A DNA stretch of 64,000 nucleotides from Multifurca ochricompacta (taxonomy: Eukaryota > Basidiomycota > Agaricomycetes > Russulales > Russulaceae), in contig WTXG01000012.1 of assembly GCA_022496185.1 (NCBI GenBank), forward strand, positions 434,001 through 498,000, written 5' to 3'. Position 1 is the first letter of the stretch, and each line of letters opens with the position of its first letter. Below, one piece after another: positions 36,034 through 47,353 of this stretch. The translations under genes and the position numbers were made by a program. Below the pieces are notes generated by a model. It saw only the letters and a program-made list of their open reading frames with translations. It did not search any database and had not been told where the DNA came from.

Positions 36034-37714
36034 GGCTAGCAGCTGTTGAGATTGGCTGCCACCAGGACCAGGATCAAGAACAAGAGGCTCGCAGGTGGCG
36101 GAGTCGTATTACATAATAGTCCTGGTACAAGTACAAGTCATTTAAGATTGATTGTGATCGCAGGCAACAGCCAGGTGGCATAATGTAGCACATGTACATT
36201 ATAATTCTCAGTTGAGGTACCCACCCTTCATGTGTAGCCCATACATTTATAGGACAGGAAAATGTACACGTCATGATAAAAAGCAGCCGATTTGCTGAAA
36301 GTTGTGGGATAAATGGAAGGATGTGAGTGAATCGAATAAATAAACATTCCTGACCCGGGCTATGTGTTCTAACACACCAGAATCTAGGCCCTTCTACTCC
36401 CCTTCTTCAAGACATATCAACAAGCACTTGACCAGGTAGAGAAAGCTTGTAACAGTCCTGACCTTGAACTCGCGACACCAAACCTAAGGTTGACCTACTT
36501 TGCTTTGACTTGTCTATCGCCTTTTCAAGCCACAACATTAATAGAATCATCAAGGAGTCCAACGTCTTGTCGGTGTCTCAAATGAACCGAATGGACCGAC
36601 GCCGCTAAAAATGGCGGTATAAATCCATGTGGCTACTATCCAATCCGCTTCACTCCACAAGAACATTAGAGCATTAATGGAAATGGGATGCTGACTGGTT
36701 GGCAATAAAAGAATAAAAGACAGTCACAACACTTATGACAATGCAAGAAAAGTTTGTGGGAATTCCGATGGTGGCTAGCCAGGTGATATGTCCAGTCAGT
36801 GCCACAGCCTGTGGCATAGGCATACATAGGCATACATACGCACATGCGCCCCGAAAAGGAAGAGCCGTGAGCAGAATGGGATTGGGGTGGCTGTGCGCGG
36901 AGAAACAGCGAATCAATCGAAATCGAAAATCGAATCAAAATCAAATCTCTCTAAGCTCTAAGAACGTAGAAATTTATACATGCCCTTGGTTGGGAAACCA
37001 TGCGGAAAAGCCAGTATGACAGCAACAAGAATGTGCCCAAGATCGCCGAGATATCAGTGATGACAGCAGCCTCGTGTTTCTGGGCCCGTGCAACAGTCGA
37101 GCACATATGAATCGGGAGGGCTACCGAGAAACGTTATGCTACTCGAAGAGGACGAACGACGCACGTTTGAGGTTGGGTGTGTTGTTCCCCGCGCAACCCG
37201 TGGAGCGAAACTGGCATATTATCTGAAAGGAGGAATGTAGTGCGGTAGAGAGGTGCGAACCGCCATTACCTCCGGCAGCGGAGCGCCCGTGTTTGAGAGT
37301 TCCGTGGGGGTGAGAGGGGGGGTCAAAGGGGGAATGTGGGAGTTGTGAGAGGGCGCGAAGGGATGATTGTTGTTGTTAGGGAAGAATGAAGAAATGCAAA
37401 AATGTGGTAGGTCCATAGCCACGAGGTTTAGAAGTGTGGTGGTGGTTATCTTTTCGGTGTGGTGAGGCAGGCAGTTGTGGTGTGGTTGGGCATTGGCTGT
37501 GGTAGTAAAGCACGTGGCGATAGTGTATCAACTCGGTTTATTTTTATTTTTTTTAACTCCCCACCCCCCCCCCCTCCCCCAATTCCCCCCCCCTTCCTTC
37601 GCCTTCGCTCAATTTTGAGTGTTTATAGTATCGCATTATATAGTCGGCGGTCAGTCGTTAGGTTTGGCGTGAGAGGAGACCCGACCCATAACTCAGGACA
37701 AGCATCGACTCGAC
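36034..37714. other. Intergenic region without a supported gene
   Basis: Scattered short frames without motifs. A C-rich run sits at 37,561-37,592 and the likely cyclin promoter follows, with TATA-like atatag near 37,640. No tRNA or transposon ends were recognised. Confidence 0.45.
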
Positions 37715-39083
37715 ATGCTCGCCCTTGAACACCCTCAACTCATCTACACTGGCTCTCCTCCACCTCCGCCCCCCATCTCTAGGCGTGAATCTTCCAGAAG
37801 ATCCGCCCCATCTCCCATAACCGTCGTCCCCCCTCAACGACCTCAACCGTCCATATCTCACTCCCAACCTCCTCCTACAGCCCCTACATTCCCTTCTGCG
37901 TCCTCCTTAGCTTCTTCCCTTCCTTCATCAACAACACAAGTGCGCCACGTCGCGCATCACCAACCTCACTCCTCACCGCCACCTCACTCTCCTCCTTTAT
38001 TTAACATCCATGAATACCCCTCTCAGGATCTTCTTCGGCTTCTTGCCGCCCTTCTCAAGCAAATTGCTGACGCAAATGATGCCTTGCCAAAGTCCCCAAC
38101 CTCACCTACTTCCCCTCTACCGACCCACCCAACCCACGCTACTTTAGAGCGTTATTCCCACACCCCCATCTGGCCATCCCTCACCACCGCATCTCGCATA
38201 GCACTCACGACGTCCACCCCTTCCCTTTCGTTCCATGCCCGCAATGTACCCACCATTACTCTCGAGGCCTACCTTCTCCGCATCCTCAAATACTGCCCAA
38301 CGACCAACGAGGTCTTCGTATCTCTCCTCGTCTATTTTGATCGCATGGCTAAGCTCTCGAAAGAGTCGACCGGTCGCGAGTTTATCATCGATAACTTTAA
38401 TATCCATCGCCTCGTCATTGCCGGTGTAACTGTCGCATCTAAATTTTTCTCTGATGTGTTTTACACAAACTCGCGCTACGCTAAAGTGCGATCCACTTTA
38501 TTTCCTCCTTTTCTGAAATCCATTGACATCAAACTTGCAGGTTGGTGGTCTCCCGCAAGCGGAACTCAACCAACTCGAACTGCACTTCCTCCTTCTCAAT
38601 GATTTCCGTCTCATGATTTCCCATCACGAGATGCAGTTTTATGCTCGGCGGCTTATCGCCCATTCCCAAGGAAATACTCTTTTGTTCGTGTGTCCTTCCG
38701 ATCCGCCAGTACCGACCATCGCCGCTCCGCGCCGGGCGATGGGTGCGATGGACGCCTACGGCGGTGACGGCCCCAGTACACCATACATGCAGCCGGCTCA
38801 GAAACTCGCGCATCAAGCGTCTTCGGCGTCCCTCGCCTCTGCGTGCTCGCGTGCGACATCGGCATCCGAAGCGGAGACGGAGAGTACTGATGGCGGCGGC
38901 GACGAGGAGAGCACGGATGACGAACCAACCGTGCGCCCTGCGTGGAGCGTGCGTAGCGCTGATGACAGTCGGGATGAGGGTGACGACGGAGCGGGGGATG
39001 GGGAGCGTGTGGTGGACCTGGAAGAGGATGACGACGGCACGGGGGATTTGCGGATGGCTAGCCCGTTTGGGCACACACGGTAA
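37715..39083 (+). CDS. PHO80/PCL-type cyclin
   Basis: Exons 37715-38485 and 38541-39083 give 437 residues. After a Pro/Ser-rich N-terminal third (about 95 residues) comes the Pho80-class cyclin core: LLRLLAALLKQIADAND, FHARNVPTITLEAYLLRILKYCPTTNEVF, LLVYFDRMAKL, FNIHRLVIAGVTVASKFFSDVFYTNSRYAKVGG, LNQLELHFLLLNDFRL. This arrangement fits the Pho80/Pcl6/Pcl7 branch, which directs the Pho85 kinase in phosphate and glycogen control. The C-terminal 140 residues are acidic and low-complexity. The single intron falls between YAK and VGG, giving a clean join. It is a different branch from the cyclin at 12,703. Confidence 0.87.
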
Positions 39084-39869
39084 CAAGAGTTATGGTAGTC
39101 GTAACATTTAGCACATCTTCAAATCCCTCAGATCCCTCTCCCCTCCCCTCCTCCCTCTCCTTCCCCCCACACACAGATACACTTTCTCTCATACCCACAT
39201 CGATGTGCCACATCGGTTTCGGCTCCGCTCCCTGATCTAAACTTTCTCTCCCTCTCCTTCCCATGCTGGAGGGATATCTCGCCCCCGTTTCACCCTGTTG
39301 ACTCTCTTTGTCTTTTTTTCCTCACTTTTTTTTCACTTTCACTTTTTTGATGCATTACATTGCATAAGTGCATGTTGTATACATACTCAACATTCTCAAT
39401 ATTAGGTAGTACTGCCGGCTCTCTCTCTCCGTTATACATATACACATACGATAAAACTGAACCGGTTCTCTCCGTCTCTCTGTCCATCTGGTCTGGATGC
39501 TCTTTCCTAGTGTTTCTTCCGAAAGGTGAAAAGGAAGGCAATGTCCCATGGAAAAGCTACTTTCATTTCATCGTTTTATTAATTATAGACCCTGGCCGTG
39601 CACATGTACATGTATATGTGTACAGCACCTGCGGGCAGGGGTTTACTCACTTACGGAGGCTCTGGATGTCAGATCGGATAGAGTTGTCAAGATGAGCTTT
39701 GTGAGGAATGTCGCACGTCGATCGTGCGATCGTACGGTCTGCACGCACATGTGTAGTGCCCGCCTTGCACATGGGGGTTAAAGATTTTGAGATTGAGGCC
39801 CATTCATCCATCCTTTCCGTTAACCACGGCCAGACAGAAGCAATGGCCAATAGCAGCGTGAAACCTTTG
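39084..39869. other. Cyclin 3' flank to tRNA
   Basis: Pyrimidine-rich 3' flank of the cyclin gene followed by ordinary sequence; a palindromic tgtacatgtatatgtgtaca lies at about 39,604. No gene was supported before the tRNA. Confidence 0.45.
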
Positions 39870-39953
39870 AGCAGCATGGCGCAGCTGGTATAGCGCGCAG
39901 GGCCCATAATCTGTGGTACCCTGAGGTCCCTCGATCGAAACGAGGTGCTGCTA
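39870..39953 (+). tRNA. Initiator tRNA-Met (CAT) with a 9-nt intron
   Basis: The acceptor stem AGCAGCA pairs perfectly with TGCTGCT (39,946-39,952), giving the A1:U72 pair of eukaryotic initiators; A73 follows. The D stem is GCGC/GCGC. The anticodon stem CAGGG (39,898-39,902) pairs with CCCTG (39,919-39,923), and the loop reads CC-CAT-A with anticodon at 39,905-39,907. Nine extra bases (39,909-39,917) after position 37 are a canonical-site tRNA intron. The T arm CCTCG/CGAGG encloses ATCGAAA, the initiator-specific A54/A60 loop in place of TTC. A T-run (39,955-) follows as Pol III terminator. The D loop is a few bases longer than in yeast. This gene matches the copia primer site at 58,848-58,862. 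Confidence 0.92.
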
Positions 39954-41024
39954 CTTTTCTTTTATATATTTATATATATTTTATAAAATTCACTTTTTTG
40001 TTTTTTTTCCTTTCGTTTCACACATACACATATTCCAGTTGTTAACAGACAGTTGAATATAAATCATGAGCTGTTTCTATAGCCTATAACAGGAAATTAA
40101 TCATACAGACTCTTGAGAAAAAGAAGCTCAGACTTAGACAAATGGATGGGATACAGGTGGTTGTGTCCTTGGCTATGATGCCAGTGGTAACAATATTCCT
40201 TGCTTGTTGTTTGTTGTAAATTTTATTTATTTTTATTTTTTAATTTGACTTTATTTTGTGCTTGCAAGGATGCATCCTAAATTGTGCAGTTACTACAGGG
40301 TACATAGTAACTATTAAAAGATGAACAACAGAGACCTGGTCAGGCAGGGAGTACACTACCAAAACAAAACCCAAAGGAAAAAAATGTAAAGTAAGAAGCC
40401 CAGTGTGGGGTAGGGCTGCATGCCGTCTGTTTGATGGTGACGGCCATCTATTTGATGGTGAAGGACGGGTATGGCTGACCCATACACTTTCTGTTTTTGG
40501 TACTCACTGGATCACTGACAGTACAGTACGGGTACAGTATGGCCATTTTACAGTATACAGTAGTAGATGGTATTACTAGAGAAAATAAAGTTGACCAGGG
40601 TAGCATGAGCAAGAAGCTTAGAGTGATAAAACAATGAATGGGTGTATTCTTATGGCTATTCTACACCTTTTTATGTAGTTTATGAGTACAATACCCAACA
40701 ATCTACTTTACCAGCCATAATCTGAAACTCATAGAGGGACTTCAAGCATTGCATTTGCTTCTGTGAGTGTGATTGGTGTAAACAGGGCATACTGGAACAT
40801 GAACTCCCTCAATTGTAGGTACATTATCACAAAAGAGACATCAGAGAAGCAATACCAAAACATGCCCCAAAAGGGGGCATCCAAAAACTATATTCAGGCT
40901 TGCACAAGGCAACTCCTAAATGTGAGCATACCTCCAACTGGACTCTGGCAGACCAAAATTCAATTACAATAAGGCAAAAAAAAATCAAATATATAGACTA
41001 ATAGACAGCTCAACGACCCAGTGC

Positions 41025-41435
41025 TAGTGATGTTCCGGCCCGGCTTGGCCCAAAAGCCGCAGCTTTGGCTGGCCTGAGGCGGCTCCGGCTTTCCTGAAGT
41101 CTGGGCCGAGCCAAAGCCGCCACAGACGGCTTGGCCCTGGCCCGGCTTGGCCCAAGCCGCGCTTTTGACAGAGAAAATTTTATGACATATAACTAGTAGT
41201 TATAGTTCAGCTAATCCAAATCTGACTTGGTGTGTTACGTATTGCAAAGCTATATCAAGAAAAAGTTTGAAATGCCGTGATAAACATGATCACGTGACCC
41301 AAATCAACCACTTTGTGATAAGATTTCTACTGATTTTGACGATTGCTAATGCATTTGTATGTGCTGTTGAAAGCCGCGGCCTGAGCCGGCGGCTTTGGCT
41401 TTTAGTTTCTCTGAGCCAGGCCAGGCACATCACTA
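41025..41435 (+). mobile_element. hAT MITE, copy 1
   Basis: A 411-bp element begins TAGTGATGTTCCGGCC and ends GGCACATCACTA, with imperfect TIRs and an exact 8-bp target duplication CCCAGTGC (41,017-41,024 and 41,436-41,443). The subterminal part is a GC-rich tangle of short inverted and direct repeats of ggcttggccc and agccgc. No coding capacity. It is inserted in the larger hAT element. Confidence 0.88.
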
Positions 41436-41581
41436 CCCAGTGCAGTATCAGCTTGTGTGTGTGCAAGATGCAACTGCTTCTTGTCAGGCAACAGAGGGAG
41501 ATCGTGCCCTATCCACTAATCTAATCTACTCCATAATCCATAATATGCTGTTGAGATGGGCTGGTTGCAACTGGGACTGGA

Positions 41582-42157
41582 TGTTATGAACCCCTCTCTT
41601 CCTGTGTTCTTTTTCTTGCCCAGTGACAACCCCTCCCTACCACCCACACTTCATTATCAGATCACATCTCCGTCGTGGGACCCGTCACATGCTCTTCGTC
41701 CATCCCCATGATCCCCTTGTTTATCCATGTTTACTTACTGCTGTCTCTGCTTATCTCTTATCTTCTTATCATACGACCGGACATTTACTTAATCCCCTAT
41801 CAGTAGAAGCCAGGCTTTACGCCTTCCGCTTCCAGATATTTGGGCCCACTTGACTCCGTGTTCCTTATCAATAGACGCTCACCTTGTTACATATATAAGT
41901 CCTCTGTAGATTACACTGTAACCCTCAGACTCGACTTATTGAATACATTGGTGTCTGTCTTCTGGACGTCCCTTTGAATCCTTGACTTGTTCATCTCCGT
42001 GCTTTTGGCACTGTCCACTTAACATAGTCCCAAGGGGCAGCCCTTCTGACTTTGACTCACCCCACCCGAACTCCAAGGAGCCTTATTGGTTCCTTATCTG
42101 AATTGCAAACCGAGCTGTCACACAAGTCGTGTGGAATGTCCCGCACCGGACATAACA
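41582..42157 (+). repeat. Gypsy 5' LTR
   Basis: It begins TGTTATGAACCCC and ends GGACATAACA (TG...CA). A stretch near 41,895 (tacatatataagtcctctgt) provides a TATA-like promoter, also present in the other LTR copies. It differs from the 3' LTR at many sites. Confidence 0.9.
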
Positions 42158-42176
42158 TCAAGTCGAGTCTCTCATC

Positions 42177-43522
42177 ATGGCTTCCAGCCGCAGTCAGACC
42201 CTCTTTCGAGAAGAACTCATCGAATGCAGAGACGAGAATAATCTTTCACAGCAAGTACTTGGCTCTGCCACCTGGAAAGATTTTGAGTCTGAGTTTGGAT
42301 ACTACGTCTATCACAACAGAAGATACCAACCAGTAGAATACGACGAAGAGAAAAGAGTTTGGTATCATATCTGATACTCGGATAGCCGACACTCTTGGGT
42401 TACTACAGGACCCGCCCCACCTGAATTTGGATTAGGACCATGGAGAGAAAATCCCCTGGCCATTGTCACAGACTCTGAACCAGAAGAGTACGTAGAAGAA
42501 AATAGTGAAGAAGCACTGGTATTAGCATTGACTACCACCCCAGTTGCACCTGGAGTTGCCACGTCCAGAGCCCCTGCTTTGACAACTCCCCAGATTTCCA
42601 TACAGTCCACTGATACCGTCACCCCATCTTATCAACGAATGTCTACCATCGCCGCCCAGCTCCTGGATCTGGCTCTGCCTCCCCCACCACCTCCAGCTGT
42701 ACTACCACTGAATATTCCTCCACATTCGGGATGCCTGTCAGGTGTACTGCGCAGACATTCACGGGAGACCGATCACAAAGCAAGAAGTTTATGTTGGAGT
42801 TTACGACTTTCAAAAACTTCAACCACGATGTCCCCCAGATCATCAATCCCTTCCAGCGTGCCAACCTCTTCTTATCGTTAATCCGAGGAGAGGCCATGGA
42901 TGACTGGACCATGGAACAGCTAGAATGGCTGAATGAACAAGTTGAGAGTGGATGTCGTACCACTAGCGAAGGCCTTTGGGAAACCATTGCCCAGAGGTTC
43001 AAAGATGCATTTACTGATGGGCAGGCCAAGCAGAAGGCTGCTTGAGAGCTAAAGGCTCTGAGAATGGAGAAGGGAGAACTGGACGCCTATGTGGCGAAGT
43101 TCAGGAGCCTAGCCAACAGGGCCGGCTATGATACTGATGAGGAGGCAATGCTGGACCTCTTCTCCCAAGGGTTACCCAACCCACTGGTAAAGAATATTAT
43201 CCAGTTTCATCACCCCAATGACTGGGACACTTGGGTTGACGCTGCTCGGCGGCAGCAGCAGGACTACCTGGACTTCCAGACATGTTTCGGGGTCGATACG
43301 AAGAAGGGGAAGACCTGGGACCAATGGAAGGCCGCCTTCAGGATTAAACCCATGCACACCAGTCAAAGGGACCTGAATGCCATGGATACCTCTGCTGACA
43401 GAACCCGAGCACGAGTCGCACTTACTGAGGATGAAAGGCAGACATTGATGAAAGAGGGACGGTGCTTTCACTGCAAAGCACAAGGACACATGTCGAGGGA
43501 GTGCCCAAAGAAAGGGGCATGA
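42177..43522 (+). pseudogene. Gypsy gag with stops (retrotransposon nucleocapsid)
   Basis: Starts MASSRSQTLFREELIE. Conserved gag blocks follow in two frames: QSKKFMLEFTTFKNFNHDVP, WTMEQLEWLNEQVESG and GELDAYVAKFRSLANRAGYDTDEEA. It ends in one CCHC zinc knuckle, CFHCKAQGHMSREC (about 43,465). Stops occur after YDEEKRVWYHI and after QAKQKAA, and there is at least one frame change, so the gene is dead. The related copy at 61,877 shows the same organisation. Confidence 0.88.
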
Positions 43523-43744
43523 GCAGCAGAAGCAACCGTTACACCTGCTCGTAATAACCCACCCACCGTCGAAAAGAAAACAACAACAAAGGAAGAAAAG
43601 GCGCAGGAAATATGGACGAATATGATGAAAGAAAGTGAAGAAGTGCGAGCCATCCTAGTAGAGAAGGCATTTGCTAAAAAGGATTTTTGATTGGCTCAAA
43701 CCCATCAGCCTGGGCACGAGCATTACATGTAACCTCTGTGTATA

Positions 43745-45353
43745 CAGTAGCCCACAAAACCGTTCCAATGTTTGGCCACCCTGAAGAGATTGACCTACCA
43801 CACAATGAGAATAATTTCCAAAATTAGTAGAAATTAGTAGATGATAGTGTAGCATCTAAGCTTCAATTAGAGCCTATAATAATGTCAATTGGATCAGTGG
43901 TTCATGATATATAAAATGTTTTGTGAGGCATTATCATTGGAATGGTTTTGTGGCCAACATGTGAGATGACAAAACCAGTATCTGGTGGTCATGGGAATGC
44001 ATTGACAGTCATGTGACAATGTTTAATAAGTTGAACACACACCAAATAATCATCAAGAACACTTGCTTCTTACCATGCATGCCCTCTCTGCTGCCAAAAG
44101 GACTCACATCATCTCCCTCCTCACTTCAGGCAAATCTGCCCATAAAGTGTCAACTATGACTGGCCATGGCACTATTATCATCTCAAGATGGGTCATAAAT
44201 ACTGCCCTTACCATCCCAAGTCAAATGGAGGGAGACCAAGGAAGCTGACAGAGAGAAATGCTCAGCATGCTGTTTGCCTTATCTCCTCTGGCAGGGCAGA
44301 CACAGATGTGGAAGTGACTAGAGCACTTCAGAAGTTGTTAATGGGTTCCTCTATCAACATAATATGCCCATCCATCCTCCCATCAAGTTTTCAAGCCATA
44401 ACTGGCCCCTCCCATATCATACACCCCCATTCCATCATAAGTGCAATAGGCCACAAAACCATTCAATGACATTGCTACACAAAACATTTTATATATCATG
44501 AACCACTGACCCAATTGACATCAGTATAGGCTCTAAGTGACACTTAGATGATACAATATCATCTACCAATTTCTACTAATTTTGGAAATTATTCCTATGG
44601 TGTGGTTGGTCAATCTCTTCAGGATGGTTAAACATTGGAATGGTTTTGTGGGTTACTGTATGATGGAATGGGGGTGTATGATATGGGAGGGGCCAGTTAT
44701 GGCTTGAAAACTTGATGGGAGGATGGATGGGCATATTATGTTGATAGAGGAACCCATTAACAACTTCTGAAGTGCTCTAGTCACTTCCACATCTGTGTCT
44801 GCCCTGCCAGAGGAGATAAGGCAAACAGCATGCTGAGCATTTCTCTCTGTCAGCTTCCTTGGTCTCCCTCCATTTGACTTGGGATGGTAAGGGCAGTATT
44901 TATGACCCATCTTGAGATGATAATAGTGCCATGGCCAGTCATAGTTGACACTTTATGGGCAGATTTGCCTGAAGTGAGGAGGGAGATGATGTGAGTCCTT
45001 TTGGCAGCAGAGAGGGCATGCATGGTAAGAAGCAAGTGTTCTTGATGATTATTTGGTGTGTGTTCAACTTATTAAACATTGTCACATGACTGTCAATGCA
45101 TTCCCATGACCACCAGATACTGGTTTTGTCATCTCACATGTTGGCCACAAAACCATTCCAATGATAATGCCTCACAAAACATTTTATATATCATGAACCA
45201 CTGATCCAATTGACATTATTATAGGCTCTAATTGAAGCTTAGATGCTACACTATCATCTACTAATTTCTACTAATTTTGGAAATTATTCTCATTGTGTGG
45301 TAGGTCAATCTCTTCAGGGTGGCCAAACATTGGAACGGTTTTGTGGGCTACTG
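43745..45353. mobile_element. Palindromic Tc1/mariner-like foldback element inside gypsy
   Basis: The ends CAGTAGCCCACAAAACCG and its exact inverse are flanked by TA on each side (43,743-43,744 and 45,354-45,355). The paralogous gypsy copy (63,419-63,440) shows an uninterrupted site. Two arms of about 700 bp are near-exact inverted copies. Each encodes the same N-terminal transposase piece: SAAKRTHIISLLTSGKSAHK then NGGRPRKLTERNAQHA, a paired helix-turn-helix. They appear at 44,063-44,469 plus and 44,653-45,035 minus. The centre (about 44,450-44,660) resembles another pair of element ends. No DDE catalytic half is present, so it is non-autonomous. Confidence 0.85.
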
Positions 45354-45360
45354 TACTAGT

Positions 45361-47340
45361 CACTTCAAATCTCTGAAAATACCAGTACATTTCAAGACTA
45401 CACAGAGGACGGCCGACTGTGACATCCTGATTGACTCAGGAGCCACCGATAATTTCATCAGTCCATGAATGGTGAAAACTATGGGATTGGGAATGCTGGT
45501 GCTTCCCCAGGAAAAGAATATCTGGAATATTGACAGAACTGCCAACCGAGCAGGAAAGATCATGCATTATACCAACCTTAGTGTCCAAGTAGGGGAAAGG
45601 ATGAAAGTCATATGCTTCCTGGTCACCAATCTAGGCGAGGAAGATTTAGTTCTGGGATACCCCTGGCTTGCCACATTCGAGCCAAAGATCAACTGGGGCG
45701 ATGTGACTATGGACAAAGACTTTTACCCGGTACTCATTACGTCGATGGGGTATGACTACGCAGCTCGACATTTGGCAGTACAAGGATAGAAAGAGATGAT
45801 GAAGATCCGGATGTTGCTTCATCACCAAAGCATCAGAACTTGCACAGAAGGCAGTGGAGGGACAGACAGAAAGGACTTTCGAGGAGGTAGTGCCGGAAGA
45901 GTACCACCAACACTGGAAGGTATTCTCTGAGGAAGAGTCGCAACGTTTTCCCCCTGCACAACCATGGGACCATGCCATTGATTTCACACCTGATACCCGT
46001 CAGCGATCGACTGTAAAATCTACCCATTATCACAGGCAGAACAGACAGCGCTCACAACATTCCTCGAAGAACATCTTGCGAAAGGATACATTCGTCCGTC
46101 AAAATCACCATATGCATCGCCATTCTTCTTCATCAAAAAGAAAGATGGCAAACTTCGACCTGTCCAAGATTACCGACGAATAAATGCCCATACAGTGAAA
46201 AATGCCTACCCATTGCCGCTTATATCTGAACTCATGATACCATGTGAGACAAGTCCTTGTTCTCTAAAATGGATGTCCGTTGGGGTTACAACAATATTCA
46301 GATTAAAGAAGGAGATCAATGTAAAGCGGCGTTTAAAACCAACCAGGGGCTCTTTGAGCCAAATTCATGTTCTTGGTCTTACCAACTGCCTGCCACCTTC
46401 CAATCTATGATGAACCATATCTTCCGCAATCTCATTCTCACAGGCAAAGTAGTGGTGTATATGGACGACATACTAGTGGCTACTACAAACGATTTGACCC
46501 ATCATTGAGAGCGAGTGCACCAGGTACTAGACATCCTACGCGAACATGACCTATATCTCAAACCAGCCAAATGCTCATTTGAACAGCGAAGTGTCGAATA
46601 TTTGGGAGTCATTCTGGAGGGAGGGCCGTGCGAATGGACCCAGTAAAAGTACAGGGAATCCGGGAATGGCCCATACTGACGTGTGTCAAGGATGTGCGAT
46701 CCTTCATTGGATTCTGTAACTTCTACCAGCGATTCGTTTGGGGATTCTCAGGGATTGCCCAATTGCTGAACGGATTGTTAAAGAAGGAAGTGCCTTGGCA
46801 CTGGGCAGAAGAACAACAGCAAGCCTTTGAACAAATCCGAGATATTGTTAGCTCGGAACCAGTCCTTCTGCAGCCAGATTTGGAAAAACCCTTTGAACTC
46901 GAGGTTGACACATCCCACTTTGCCAATGGCACTGTATTGAATCAAAGGGATACAGCAGGGTTACTTCACCCGGTTGCCTTCTATTCAGAGACGTTTTCAC
47001 CAGTGGAATGAAATTATGATATTTGGGATAGAGAATTGCTTGCCATCATAAAGGCACTATGACATTGGCGACCATACCTAGCAGGGATGCCTCACAAGAC
47101 CATCATCCATACCGATCATTCCAACTTACTCTATTGGAAGGAACCCCACAAAATCAGTCGACAAGTCGCTCGTGAAGTTTTGGAACTAGAGGAGTACAAC
47201 TTTACACTGAAACATATTGCCGGAAGTCACAATGCCCACACAGACGCCCTGTCATGACGACCTGATCTAAGTAGTGGTGAGGAAGACAACAACAACGTCA
47301 CGGTACTCCCAGAAGAGGTCTTTGCAAAGCAAGCGATTGT
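45361..47340 (+). pseudogene. Gypsy protease-RT-RNase H region
   Basis: The protease motif DSGATDNF lies near 45,433, followed by LVLGYPWLATFEPKINWG. Reverse transcriptase fragments occur in shifting frames, including [11 protein letters not shown], and the catalytic box YMDDILVAT is at about 46,457. The RT connection and RNase H segments follow: FIGFCNFYQRFVWGFSGIA, LDTSHFA-like EVDTSHFANGTVLNQ and YWKEPHKISRQVARE. Several stops (for example after FISP, after DLTHH and before HWRPYLAG) and frame shifts inactivate the gene. Confidence 0.87.
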
Positions 47341-47353
47341 TAGTCTTCACGAC

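Noticed and set aside
36415..36520. Possible tRNA-like fold near ccttgaactcgcgac
   Set aside because: No acceptor stem or T arm could be paired.
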